A stretch of 64,000 nucleotides of DNA from Telmatactis stephensoni. Its lineage: Eukaryota > Cnidaria > Anthozoa > Actiniaria > Isophelliidae. The stretch is taken from contig JALIZF010001817.1 in assembly GCA_029948255.1 (NCBI GenBank), positions 186,001 to 250,000 on the forward strand, read 5' to 3'. The position numbers and the translations under genes were made by a program. Shown here in pieces: positions 24,101 through 35,826 of the stretch. Below the pieces are notes generated by a model. The model was not told where the DNA came from. It searched no databases and worked only from the letters and a program-made list of their open reading frames with translations. Each line of letters begins with the position of its first letter. Position 1 is the stretch's first letter.

Positions 24101-26021
24101 GCTCCCAGACTACGTTACTCCCAAGTATGTTGGAATCATCGAAAAAGTCTACAGCAACAGAAGTGGTAAAGAACTCCCAAAGTACATTTAGTCCTAAGCA
24201 AGGCGTTAACGCTGTCGAACCAAAGAAGCCGAGTTATGTTGCTTCTGCACAATCTAAGGACGTCTCATCAAAACCAAGTTTTGTGGAAACACCACAAGAA
24301 AAGCCAGAAGTGGTAAACAAGGATGCACCAGACGAGAAGTCTAGCTCTTCCCAAAATGTGGCAATGAGACAGAAAACTGAAAGACAAGATTCGGTAGAGA
24401 AAAGAAAGTCTGTCCATGATATGATGAAAATGTTTCAACATTCTGCATCGCAAGATATAATAAAGGAGCGTAGTGACAGCAGTGAAGGTGAAGGCGTTCC
24501 ACGGCAAAGCCCTGCTTTACGATTGATAGAAGAGAAGGTTAACTACCCTTCTCAACGGCGTTCTTCATCGGGTACCACTGAAACGACAAAGACCACAGAT
24601 TCTAAGCCTTCCGAAAATGAACGTGATAGTGAAGAAAGTCTTGTACGTCAAAGTCCTGCTATGCGTTTGCTGGAAGACAAAATGGGCTATCCCATGAATC
24701 GTGCTTCCTCGAAAAGTAGTTTTTCAACAACAAAGTCCTCGACTTCAGATTCCAAATCTTTTGAAGAAGAAAATAACAACTCAAAGGAGAGCGCAAAACC
24801 ACCAAATGAAACAGAAAAGGTCACCAGTGAACAAACAGAGTCTAGCTCTTTGAAAGGTCCCAAGGAAATTTCATCGGATACCAGGCAAAGAACTAGTTCA
24901 ATTAATCAGAGGAAAAGCTACGGAATTCTGTTCCCAAGGGAATATAAACCTTCGCATTCTGTAAAAACGTCTGCTGCTAAGCCTAGGGAAACGGAAACAG
25001 CAAATACAAAGCCAAGAACAAATTCTCTAAGTAATCCAAGACAAAAATACGACGTTCTGTTCCCAAAGGAACAACAGACCCAATCCAATTCTGTGGAAGC
25101 CAACATATCTGTAGAATCCAAAAAACAAGATGCAAGTACTACAGATCGTAATCTCAAAGAGACAAAACATCAAACCACTGATGAAAAAATCTCTATAAGG
25201 CTCCACGAAGAGACAAAAACAATTGACACGGTTAAAGAACTAAAACATAAACATTATCTTGAGAAAGAAACACCTAAATCTAAATCCCAGGACAAAAAAG
25301 AAATTGTCGACGACGAAAAATCAAAGCAAAGACGATCAGTTGACGAAAATATACTTACAAAAAGTACGTCAAAACCAATCAAAGATGACACGCAAAACAC
25401 CGATGTTGTCATGAGAAGAAAAGATTCGCTGACAACTGGAGACGTCTCTAAGAGACACTCCATGCCTGTACATTTGATGGACAGTGCGTCGTCTTCACAG
25501 ACAAAGTCTGGGGGAAATGTGAGTATATTTCTGTTTTTATAAATGTTGCCTAGCAAACTTTATCGAAACTATACCGCGGCACACTACCAAATGGAAGAAT
25601 ATTCATGGATAGATCGGTTGTATTATAGAGGTAGTCAGTGCTATTGAAGGTGTCCTTTAACTAGCTAGCTCCTTACTTGGAAGAGCCTTTGATGTTGTTA
25701 TGTTGAGACCCTTCCACGCGAACAAAGTTTCTATGACAAATGTTCTATATGACAGGTGGACTTTCCCCATCAACACCAGCAAATTTCATATGTCACATGT
25801 ATCTACTAAAAATCGATTTATTCTACACAGCTCAAAATTCTAATGGCCCCACAAATATCGGACGTCGATGTTGTTCCAAAGGGTCGAGTTGCTGCTATGA
25901 TGGCTGCCTGGAAGAAAGATGGTGAGGAACAATTGTTTTTATGATAAGCTTGTTTGTTTTTTCACTCTCATTGAACCATGTTTTTCTTTTTCTACATTTT
26001 GCAGATTCACAACAGATTTGA
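15167..26021 (+). CDS. COBL: EVH1-Cobl fusion protein, Cordon-bleu-related (11 exons)
   Basis: Exons: 15167-15213, 17887-18223, 18932-19058, 19296-19360, 19459-19571, 19788-20007, 20364-20645, 20919-21129, 21446-25518, 25831-25921 and 26005-26021. All phases close, giving 1,860 residues starting MEGSELNGQLRASSER. Residues about 75-190 form an EVH1/WH1 domain with the aromatic triad of Ena/VASP domains apparently kept (Y86, W95, F146 in AFVRW). About 208-283 match the Cobl ubiquitin-like domain (TMGELFEHVCKKEDLAPSDH; TVLGTLKI). KRRAPPPP at 355-362 is the Cobl KRAP motif, known in vertebrate Cobl to bind syndapin. Proline stretches follow (FCPPPPPDDVPPP and others). The 1,357-codon exon 9 is Ser/Lys/Glu-rich and disordered. 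The C-terminus is PKGRVAAMMAAWKKD, then DSQQI. I see no clear actin-binding WH2 motif. Role in actin or membrane organisation is inference. Confidence 0.85.
16594..16690. repeat. Mariner-like MITE fragment in intron 1
   Basis: It begins TACAGTGGAATCTCATAAGT and contains TTAAGGGAGGTGGTCACCTA, phrases in the style of the 13522-13696 element. A matching right end is not seen, so it looks truncated or diverged. Confidence 0.45.
17434..17845. mobile_element. hAT-type MITE with 8-bp target duplication
   Basis: The element is flanked by GCTGTCAC at 17426-17433 and again at 17846-17853. Terminal inverted repeats start with a G/C run (CCCGGGG) followed by GCACTTG, and inside them GGGGACGTGCCGCCC matches GGGCGGCACGTCCCC. 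The interior repeats phrases such as TCTTAAACAG and TAGGGT. An 8-bp duplication is characteristic of the hAT superfamily. No transposase is encoded. The right edge lies about 33 bases before the acceptor of EVH1-Cobl exon 2. Confidence 0.88.
18365..18490. repeat. AGATCTTGCCA palindromic cluster
   Basis: Repeated AAGATCTTGCCA and its complement TGGCAAGATCTT occur on both sides (18373-18415 and 18447-18485). The segment therefore reads almost the same on both strands and gives open frames in both directions. Another AAGATCTTGATG lies near 18812. It is intronic. Confidence 0.7.
18527..18710. repeat. Tandem repeat of about 58 bp in intron 2
   Basis: CATTTTCTCATACATCCAAA, then TGCGCTATTTAAT and TTTCCTTTATTCAC, is repeated at about 18591-18648 and 18649-18708. 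A degenerate copy starts at about 18527. It is T-rich and non-coding. Confidence 0.75.
19600..19750. repeat. Degenerate mariner-style repeat in intron 5
   Basis: It contains GTCCGTTATAAAGAGGTGTC and related phrases (GTCCGTAATATAAAGG), which resemble the interior of the MITE at 13522-13696. The ends are not definable by eye. Confidence 0.4.
20036..20130. repeat. Second copy of the TGTACAGCC/poly-C dispersed repeat
   Basis: A poly-C run, TTTTCCTCGTAGGGGCAGGG, GTGGGAAATGGCTGTACACA and GGCTA. It is the inverted relative of 5641-5765 and sits in an intron of the EVH1-Cobl gene. Confidence 0.7.
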
Positions 26022-26324
26022 GCTCCCTCTTGGTACATTCCTTCATGACGGTTTTTTGAATTGTCATATGCTGTAAAGGTGGATCTATTACAAATTTGAA
26101 GTTAACCTCCAATCATTTTTCTATGTACAGAGATGTATCCTTAAAAGATAAAGCCTGCCATCAATCTCCATTCGACAACGTGAACAATTTTCACCGTTAA
26201 CACTTTGTTCTTTCGTAATATCCCTGGCATAATAGTCTTCAGATAACGAGATTGTTTTGCCGGGCCCTACGAGAAGAGAGAACTGGTATACACCTATTCC
26301 AAAAAATGTTGTCGTATGAGAGCT

Positions 26325-26535
26325 CTCAAGCCCACGCGACTAGACCGAAAAGGAGTATGGGTAGTAGCAAAACTTTATTTTCTTTTCCGCTTTGGTATTG
26401 ACTTTAGCATCAGTAAGTGAAGTTCTTTAGTGTATCAGGTCAGAGCAAGCTGAATTTAAGTAATCCTGTGGGATTTTTGTGGTTGTACAACTTTAGTGAT
26501 TTCTTCCCATACTCCCTTTCGCGTGAGTCGCGTAG
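26325..26535. repeat. Inverted repeat with unique centre
   Basis: CGCGACTAGACCGAAAAGGA with GTATGGG on the left matches CCCATACTCCCTTTCGCGTG with AGTCGCG on the right, with several mismatches. It is MITE-like. No target duplication could be fixed. Confidence 0.55.
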
Positions 26536-27012
26536 GATTAATACTGACAACGTTCATTGAAAAAGGTGTATTTCAAATCAACGTTGTGTAAAAACTTAGA
26601 AAAGTGTGAATTGTACCTTCACGTACGAACTTACGTATCATGACGTGCAACTTACGTAAAGTCCAGCGTACGTTACATGATGTATTTTACACAACCTTGC
26701 AAAACAAAATTTCAAAAATGAGATCATTTCAAAGCAAAAATAGATTATACTTTCGAATTATTTTTTCTCATTCGTTAAGCCAACATAATTTTAATGGCTG
26801 TGTAGAACGGTGATTTAGAGAATCCCAAAATTAAAGCATTGATAAAAGCCTTATTTTGTTACAAGAATTATGAAATTTTAAATAACGACACATAGATATA
26901 ATTTCACATGGTAAAAACAGTTGATTTTGATATAAGAGTGCAAATATATTACCAGTTGACAGAAAAAAAATCGTTGTTACATCGCGGCTGCATTGGTTTT
27001 AGTGTTGATTAG

Positions 27013-27679
27013 GACCTGGCTAAACGAGAAAACATGTCTCCAGAAATGTGTTTCAGTAAAATGTTTCCTGGGTGGCTTATCTGTTAGACAACATGTTCCC
27101 ACAAAACCAACTGATGCACGCGCGCATGGAATTGTGATGACGAAACATTAAACAATATACGTCTGCGATAACTTTCCTTTACATTTTCTTGCTCATTTGG
27201 CTAAATACCGGCAATTTCCAATTACTAGAGACCGCTAGGTTCTTGACAAAAGGCGCATTTATACAGGGTAAGTCTCCTTTTCAAGAAAGACCCATAGGAG
27301 TAAATCGATTTTTGTGTTGTTGTATATCAACAATTTATGCTTTTCACTCACTGGTATTTTTGAATCATTTACGTCGACTCGAGACTAACCATGTGCTTGT
27401 GCGTCTGTTGTCTAATTTTGCAGCGGTATCATCAAACTCGAAAAAGATCTCTTAGTTTTGTCTGGCTGAAAGGGTCAGCGGAAATTGCGAGCGCTTTTAA
27501 CTAACATGTTAAGTGGCTAAACCGAGAGACATCGTTCATGTATGTTCAGAAACATGTTTAGGTCTAGGCAACAAAATTTGTTGCGAGAAACAATATTTCT
27601 TGTGGCTAAACCGGAAACATTGCGAAACGTGCACGCTTAGTGATGTTTCCGGAACATGTATTTCCTTGTTTAGCCAGGT
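27013..27679. mobile_element. Non-autonomous TIR element of about 670 bp
   Basis: The left end ACCTGGCTAAACGAGAAAAC with ATGT matches the reverse complement of the right end ACATGTATTTCCTTGTTTAG with CCAGGT. Inside, GGCTAAACCGG and AACATGTTT recur. No transposase is visible. The 36-bp tandem array at 27672-27868 starts at its right end and reuses the TTTAGCCAG phrase. Confidence 0.7.
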
Positions 27680-27868
27680 ATTTCATAGTTTCGTGTAGCC
27701 AGGGAACTTTTGTATTTCATGATTTCGTTTAGTCAGGGAACTTTTGTATTTCATGATTTCGTTTAGCCAGGGTCTTTTGCATTTCATGATTTCGTTTAGC
27801 CAGCAGACTTCTGTATTTCATGATTTCGTTTAGCCAGCAGACTTTTGTATTTCATGATTTCGTGATTT
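27672..27868. repeat. 36-bp tandem repeat
   Basis: About five copies of the unit TTTCATGATTTCGTTTAGCC followed by AG and a variable spacer ending CTTTTGTA. The first copy is diverged (TTTCATAGTTTCGTGTAGCC). Confidence 0.9.
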
Positions 27869-28331
27869 CATATTTTTGGGGTGGAGCTCATTCGAAGCAG
27901 CTAATGGTTTGCACGAATTCGCATAAGTTCTGCCTCCAAGGACGATCATTTTTACGGAAAAGACTGGAAAAGAAGAAGGAAAAGACAAAAAGAAAAAGAA
28001 AATGTAATTCAAGGTAGAAGAATATGAGTCGCAGTGCAATCATTTTTGACTGTAATCACCAAATCGGTAGTGGTAGATTATCAATGAAAAATTGACTTAG
28101 AGTTTTATATGGCAAAGTTGGTGTCTTTGCCTGAGAACTTTATTCGTCTGGTACCGCAAGACTTAGGTGTGTGCAAAATTGCAATAAAAACCGTAATATC
28201 AAAACGTTCTATATCAATGATAAAATGATTTTTTTAAGTCATAAAGCATTTTTCCTTGCAATAAAATCAATCAGATTCATATGTCTTCGATTTTTTCTGT
28301 TTGCTCAAAAACAATTTGCACGTATTACTGT

Positions 28332-28612
28332 GAGTAGATTTCCTATGAGGGTGAACCGGACCGCACCGTACTGTGACCGCGTGTCAGTACCATGATATTA
28401 ATAGAGTGGTTTTCGTATGAGTGGGAACACTGTACGGTTACGATACGGTTACAGTAGGAATTTCGAATGTTTTTATAGAAACTATGATACTGGTACAGTT
28501 ACGATACGGTACGGTAAGTTTCCCACTCATACGAAAACGACTCTAAAGACATTCGAAATTCCTGCCGTAACCGTGCCGTGACCGTGCCGTTTTCACAGTC
28601 ATACGAAATCTA
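28332..28612. mobile_element. Hairpin element carrying a second hairpin inside
   Basis: The outer arms are GAGTAGATTT with CTATGAGGGTGAA on the left and its relative, ending CATACGAAATCTACTC, on the right. Inside at 28404-28543 is a complete second hairpin with ends GAGTGGTTTTCGTATGAGTG / CACTCATACGAAAACGACTC. It is flanked by TA on both sides, as for a separate insertion. Both share TTCGTATGAGTG-type ends and GGTACGG / CCGTAACCGT interiors with the element at 44351-44534. Confidence 0.75.
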
Positions 28613-31600
28613 CTCTAGAGGCCTTGGTTACCTACAATATAAGGATTCTGTCACATGTCACGTGATTATGCCTCTAAAAAGGTTTGAATTGAAGCAAACT
28701 GAGGGGAACTTGGAAATACAATTCGTCCTTGAAAAAGATTGCCGGTATTTTCGGCAGCCATATTTGATGAACATCAACAAGAAAATTCTCATTAGCGCTG
28801 TTGTTTATTCACTCTAACGTTACCCGGTTACTGCTCCGTTATCTTTTCATGCATTCTCGGGAGAATAGTTGAAACACAGCAAATTTGAGATTTCCTTCCA
28901 AGTGGTACTGCTTTTACACTGACTGTACTGTAACAGGAAGGATAATGATCACATGAATTAAGGAAGCTAAGGTAGGAAAAAACGAGAATGAGGGGAGGAA
29001 AACAGGAGACTGAAAGAAAGAAAAGACGTTTTCAGTCAGTTGTTGGTGTACTGATTTTTATTATCACTAACGATTAATTTTTTATCCGTATTCTAGAACA
29101 ATACTCCACGAACTTAATAGACTACATCAATCTATGAATTTATCAAAATTCACTTGCTTCAACATGGAACCGGAAAGCCATTAAGCTGATGTTACACGTG
29201 ACGATTTGCGTGACGATTTGCCATGTAACAAACCACACGGAATGGGTTTTTAGCCCAATTTGCGGCAACACGTTACAAGGTTTTGATTTGAATTAAAACC
29301 TTTCAACGCAAAATGACGACTTTGATCCAACTTGTATTTGTACCGTCAGTCGTTGCGCGAAATATCGTAGCTGCAAATCGTCTCGTTCTACATCAGCTTT
29401 ACTGCAATCGATCAGCAGAGTTTCAGGATGCATTAACGATTTTTAGCTGTCGTTAGTTCAACTTGAGTCTGCAGCTCCAGCATTGCATGCTTAAGGCAGT
29501 TCATACAAGACGTTTCTTCTCCAGCAAGGCCGAGCATTCTATATCGATTCTATAGTTTGTTCCTGATTTGTCGAGTTGCTTTATTTTATCTTCGCTGTTC
29601 ATTTGGTTTTAATGCTTAGTGCTAGCAGAATTTCCTGTGGCAGGATGCGTATGTCTTCTTGTCCTTTTCCCTTTCCTTACTACTTCCTTTCCTCCCCGCA
29701 TGCAAGTGCACAAGGAGTTCAAAATTCAAGTTTTTACTTCAGTTGAATGACTGCAATCAAGTGTGCTTGTCTTGCAAACCAAACCATGATTATTTTCCTG
29801 AATCACTGCATCTTAATAAGGCTCAGCACTTTGAATTTTTGATTTCCAGGAATTGTACAGGTTTTTGTGTACGTGTCGTCCTCCTGCCATTCTTTGGTTT
29901 TCCATTTCTTCTTATAGCTATAAAGGTATCGAACAATGTTCTTTGGTAATACTTGTTGGAGGAAAACGTGTGGTAACCAGCGTTGTTCATCACGTTCTTG
30001 AATACTGTGTCATCTGTTTTATAAAACTGAAAATAAAAAAAAAATGGTTTAATGCTTTGAGAATAATAACGAATTAAAACGGAGAAAAAATATACGTCTC
30101 CAAATTTATCTGGATTATAGTGGACGGCTTAACCTAAAGGCGGGAAAAATTCCCGCCTTTTTCTGTGACCGCGCGCGTCTTATCTCGATTCGGCCGTACG
30201 GCAAATGTCACATTTCGGTTCAATTTGAAAGACCATTTATCTTTGAGCTAAGCCATGCATGCAAAATTTGGAGATGCGAGACTATAGCTAGGTGACCTTA
30301 TATTTGTCAAGCATTTTGGATGTTAAGTTAAAAAATACTGTCTTCACTGACTGGCATCCACTGCTGGACTTTTTAGTGGCTGCTTAAATGTAAAATTCAG
30401 GTAAGTAAAGTTGACAGGTAACTCCAGTAGAAAGCAAAATACTGTTTTCCAACTAAGTACTAGTTCTCAGTTCATGCCACTGGGGCAGTCGATTTCACTG
30501 CAACGGTGATCGTAACCGGTAAATGTACTCAGATTTTCAATCAGCAAGGTTTTTCACCGTTCTGGACTGAAATTTTGAGGAACGTAGCTTGTGCGTTCTA
30601 GATCAACAATTTTACTTCTAAATTTTACCGGCTAAAATTGAGGCAATCCGACTCTAACACGAGAAATCTGTAAAAGCCAAAACATTTTCTTCAACCGCAC
30701 GTAATTAAACTAGCTAAATCAGTTTGGATGGCATTGATTTTCGACCGTGAATCAGAAAGCGACATTTGAGATATGATTTATTCAGTTATGTCTTCATCCC
30801 TCGCACTACTCTGATAATAGGCAACATACACGTATGCTTTTCCAAATTTGTCTTACCGTTGAATATAATTCCCCAGAGCTCTTCATTGCTATATACCGTC
30901 CAGTGTGTATTCCCTTGATCCTTACTAGACCTCCTTGACCAACTGAATGCAGCCGCAGCTCAACTATCACAAAAATACGGTACATTAATCACATTTTCCT
31001 TGCCAACGCAGTTTGATTCTTCATTTATTTCATAACTTTTCATACTGTGTTCTCGCTCTGCATGCGATGATTCTTAGTCTGAGTATCAGGCCACGCCAAC
31101 TGAAAAGGGTTGCGCGGGAAAAATTTAAAGCCAGAAGAAGAGAGCTTTCTCTAGCTGGCTAACCCTCACCCTTTTCTCCTCTCGTTAGCTCCCCCATCCC
31201 TTCCTCCCTTTAGAATGTCATTGCTATTCAGACTTATTAATATAACAGACATATCGTGAGATGTATCACCATTTAGTGAATTGTCCTTCGTTCACTGGTC
31301 TGCAGAGAAGCGAACGACGTTTTTCACTGTGAAAAATCGTTCGCAGCTCTGATTGGTTGAGACCAATATCAGATGCCACTACATTTCTCGTGGAGCTGAA
31401 ATTTCCTTCAAACTGGCTACTCTCAGCACTTTTTATTGAGGCAAACTCATAGTTAAGTTTTGATTATTATTTCAAAAGACAAGTAATAACTGCCATAATT
31501 GGCACATGATTGATGTAATCGAGAACGAGCTGTAAAGAGAAAATACGATTCCTAAAGGAGGTGTTATACTGTTGCATGAACCAGTTGCAACATGTATCAT

Positions 31601-31912
31601 ACCCCGCATCGCTCAAAATCATTGCAAGCCAGCAATCGTTGCAATCTTTTCAGCGACTTTTATTTATCGGCGCTATACCGTGTAACACTCTTTGCACCGG
31701 TTCGTTCAACTTGTTTCGCAACGCGAAACGAATTGCAGACAAAAACAACGCCCTCAACACCACTGTGTGTTGCAATTTGAAACTATAAAGTGAATATAGG
31801 TTGCATGCTTCAGAGATTGCGAGAAGATCGGTAATGATAAATCAAGCTCAAGATTTATTTCAACAGGAACAACAAAAAAGGCTCGCTAAAAGCTTTTTTT
31901 TGCTTTTATAAA

Positions 31913-32025
31913 CAAGTTGCCATCAGAAAGAATGTGTTTTGCTTTGTTTTGTTTTTCAGTTGTTTTTGTTTTTTGTATTTGCTTTTAACAAGTTGCCATC
32001 AGAAAGAATCTGTTTTGTATTAACA
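31913..32025. repeat. Short direct duplication
   Basis: AACAAGTTGCCATCAGAAAG followed by AAT(G/C)TGTTTT occurs at about 31913 and again at about 31988, with T-rich sequence between. Confidence 0.75.
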
Positions 32026-32029
32026 GGGT

Positions 32030-32345
32030 TCGTGCTAATAGCTCCTTGAAAACTCCTTGAATTTCATTTACTTTTTCAAGGGCGCTTGAAAAGCCCTTAA
32101 ATTTTAGAAATTCTGCTCAAACTCCTTGAAAACTCCTTGAATTTATAATTTTAACAAAAAACGTAAGGGACTTGAATGGGATAGGAAACATGAAAATTCA
32201 CTTTTTTCTTTTAGTAAATACATGTAAATGAGGGAAGAGGATGTCCTAGTATTTCAGTAAAACAGTATTAGTAAAAAATCGGGTAACACTACTTCCTGAA
32301 ATATCGTTTTGAGTCCTTGAATACTCCTTTTGGAGAGTGACTGTA
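32030..32345. repeat. CTCCTTGAA-rich dispersed-type repeat
   Basis: CTCCTTGAAAACTCCTTGAA occurs twice, with further TCCTTGAAT units and TTTCAAGGGCGCTTGAAAAG between them. Self-similar structure without coding frame. Confidence 0.6.
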
Positions 32346-32379
32346 TATGCTTTTTGCGTGTTTTTCATACGCAGTTTAC

Positions 32380-32520
32380 CAGCATTTTTTATATGTTCCC
32401 TATCAGTATTTCCTATATGCTCTTAACCAGTGTGTTTAATATGTTCTTTCGTATATGCCCTTAACCAGTATTTTTTATATGCTCTTTACCAGTGTGTTTT
32501 ATATGCTCTTTACTACTGGC
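32380..32520. repeat. Degenerate tandem repeat, unit about 28-36 bp
   Basis: Units of the type TTTTATATGCTCTTTACCAG followed by TGTGT are repeated about five times with substitutions. Confidence 0.7.
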
Positions 32521-35500
32521 AAGCTATTAGGCTGGTCAACGTACGTGCATATGGCTGCGCGATCGCCATAACTCTAGCCTCAGGCTAGGGAGTAGTGAAC
32601 GACTTCCTAAGTCATTTCAAATTACTAGGATAAGATTTTTATTTCGATTTTATTAGTGTCCTCAAAACAGCATAGAATTGTAAACTTCTGATTGTATACG
32701 AAGTTACTCCCAAATGCTAAGTAAACAAGTTTTAAGACACTTACTGTATTTACTGCTACAGTTTTCTGATCCCTTGACGTGACCCTTGTTGTCGATGCTT
32801 AGAAACATCATCGTCCTGCTGAACAATTTCATTTGACTACTAATTGAACTACGGAAATTCGCATTAGTTGTCAAATGTCTGGTTTGGAGACCTCCAATTG
32901 GCTGACCATAACTTTGAATTTTGTCATGAAAGACTGATACACAAAGAATTATTATAAAATAGTTGACAACCTGCGTCGAAAATGTAATAAAAAGTGGAGT
33001 TAGTATCATTCGAAAGATTAAAGAAAGAGAGAGAAAAGGAAGAAAGAACGAATAGAAGGATAGAATGAATGTATAGACGCATGGATGGAATAAATTGGGT
33101 GTTCGGTTAACTCCAATCCAATACTGAAATAAGGCCAATTTAGAAATTCAGAAATGCAGTGGTTAGAACTGTGCAGGAAAGGAAAGCTAAAATGACACTG
33201 ACATTCTGTTTTCTCGAAGCTAATTTTTTTACAGTTGTTGTTGCTTTTACATCTCCTTTTGTACAACTGCTGTGCGACACCTTGCTAGAATACTGTTCCT
33301 TGGATTCTCTTAATTTATAACAACTCCAATAATTCTTATCACCCAAAAATATATATAATATTACAACCAAACGTACTGACCTTCATCTGGTTTGTGAACA
33401 TTTTGACTTCTAGATTTGTGAAGTTAGATGAAATAGACGGACACTCCTTTATATAAGATTATCTCAAGAATAATATAAATAGCTTACTTATCAAGAGAAA
33501 TTCCCCGAACGTGGGTGTAAAGACAAAATTATGGTGTGAGTTCCACATGATGAAATTGATTCATTATTCATTAATATCAGTTATATTATATCATATCATA
33601 TATATTACACAGGAAAAATGTTTTGATTTGTATTTTGATAAAAAAAGGAATGCTTCTGGATCAGAGATATCAATGAAGGCGGTATATAGGAGGAATTCAT
33701 TGCGTAGCTCAGTGGAGTCGAAGTTAATCGAATAATTATTAAAGAATGTATAAATCCTATTTGTGCGTCGATGTTTCAGAGATTCAAAAAAGGTGTACCT
33801 TTACTTAAGCTAAATTGGTATAAGCTTGATAAAATTAAGTCATTTTTAGGCAATACTTAATCGAACTAAGTTTCCAAAATTGACACCTAATTATATTTGC
33901 TTCAAATAGCAGCAACTTCAAAACTTTGCTAAAAATAGAACTATTTCTCACCATTTCCTTTATTGAAATCTCTTAACACGATATTTGTTTCGTGAAGGAA
34001 GTTGTTTCTATGAGTGTAAATATCGAATAATCTAAAAAATTGAGACATATCTCTAGCTAGTTTATTAGCTTGGAGTAATTTACAGCAAGTTCAGTATCTT
34101 TTATTCTTTGCGGGGTTCTAGAATAATTATGCATGCAGTTCGAACATTAACTCTTGTTCAAAGACGTTTAGAAACTCTAATTCAAGTTGTATATCAGTGT
34201 TTTTCATTTGTGTTATCTATCTAAGTGAGAGGCTAATTTGAAGTATTGTACATGCACGATATTTTCAACATTCACATCCGGTCATTACTGAATCAGTATC
34301 TAATAAACGAGCACTGACTGACTAGAGGCTGTTTGCTCAACTTTGACCAAGGGAGCAAAAGCGGAAAAAACACTTGTGGAAGTTGAATTTAGAGGAAAAA
34401 CTGAACAACAACAAAGCAATTAATTAAACTTAATATTTTCCTGGGCCGAGCTGGACATACGTACAATATGCTGTTGGTGAGATTAATAGCAGGGAAGCCC
34501 CTTTGCCACGAGATAGATCCCTTAGCACTAATAACGGTTCTAAATTTGATTTGATTTAGTGCATGTTGCAAAAAATCGCTCCACCATTTATTTACTATTA
34601 TTACTTACTATCTGCAAACAGATAAAGGTGTAAAAATAGAAAGAATAAATGAAATTGCAATTATGCTAAAAAGATCTTCACATGCCTATTTCGTTGAAGG
34701 TCTTTAACTAATTTCATTTTCATATATCTTAAGTCTAAAAGCTGCATTTATTTCTAGTTTTGAAAAGACATTCAATGATAGCGTGAGCATGCAGCAAAAC
34801 ACGAACATATTTCTGTTTCTGCATTAGGAAAGATATCACTTTGTTTGAAGTTCTTTGTAGCATAATGCAAAGTTCAACGTGTCAAGATCAGATTCAGATT
34901 CAGTTCAATTTTAGAAATCTCTGGCGTTAACTTTCACAAACTGAATTTCTGACTAGTTCTCGGCCTAATTATGATAAATTTGTATTTAATTTCAGATCTA
35001 TGTATTTTACTTCAAAGCTAATAATTTTACACCCTTAAGATTGCGGTGGCGTGACAGAACGTGATTAACTTAAAGTTCACGTGCATTTTTGTGAGCTATC
35101 ATACAAGACTCTCGCGAGTACTCATTCGAGACAGAGATCAATGAGTCACTGACAACACAGTCAGCGTGAACAGACAAATATTACAAAGGAAAAATCAATA
35201 AATGTATCAGAGCATGAAGCATTGAGTTTTTGAACTTAAACGAATGAATTTGTCAAATATGGTAACATTGCTAAACATGTCGAAGATTGCTAAACAGTTG
35301 GCTCTCAATTTCAATTGGCCTCTCTAGTTTATGTTCCAATTTGATCAGTTCCAACTTTGATTTTTTTTGGCTCTCTTCTTTTCATTAGGAATGGCTTTGC
35401 TGTTGTTAAAAAGTACTGTGAACAAATATAAGATTACGTAAATTTAGATTATACGTGATATTTTATTGGAAATTTCTATTTTATCAATAATATTATATCT

Positions 35501-35523
35501 AGGAAAGTTATTTGGCCATTCTA

Positions 35524-35826
35524 TTAAAAGATGATATTCAGTGTCAAATGAATAAATAAACAAATTCTTTCTGAGTATAACGTTCTTTGTTTACGGTTCT
35601 TAATCAATGAATAATTCGTTGATTTTTTTTTCAGTAAATTGAAATGTTTTTCAGTCTTCATAAGTGCCTTTTGTCTAGATACCAATATATTAAGATGACT
35701 CTTACATTTTTTGTCGAACGAGTCTAGCAAAACAGGGGAAGTCGTTAGCCCACGATTTGATGATATTGGAGTATTTATGACACGAGTTGGAACAAGTGTT
35801 ATTTGTGGGATTTCTAAATACTTCAA
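35524..35826 (-). other. Open frame of 100 codons, status uncertain
   Basis: The minus-strand frame is preceded by a possible acceptor (GAAGTATTTAG) and reads EIPQITLVPTRVINTPISSN and so on, with ordinary amino-acid composition rather than low complexity. I see no matching upstream exon or known domain. It could be a terminal exon, a decayed transposon fragment or chance. Confidence 0.15.

Noticed and set aside
32704..33370. Overlapping minus-strand open frames of 76-144 codons
   Set aside because: Hydrophobic, Phe/Ser-rich translations of AT-rich DNA in different frames, without splice sites or recognisable motifs.
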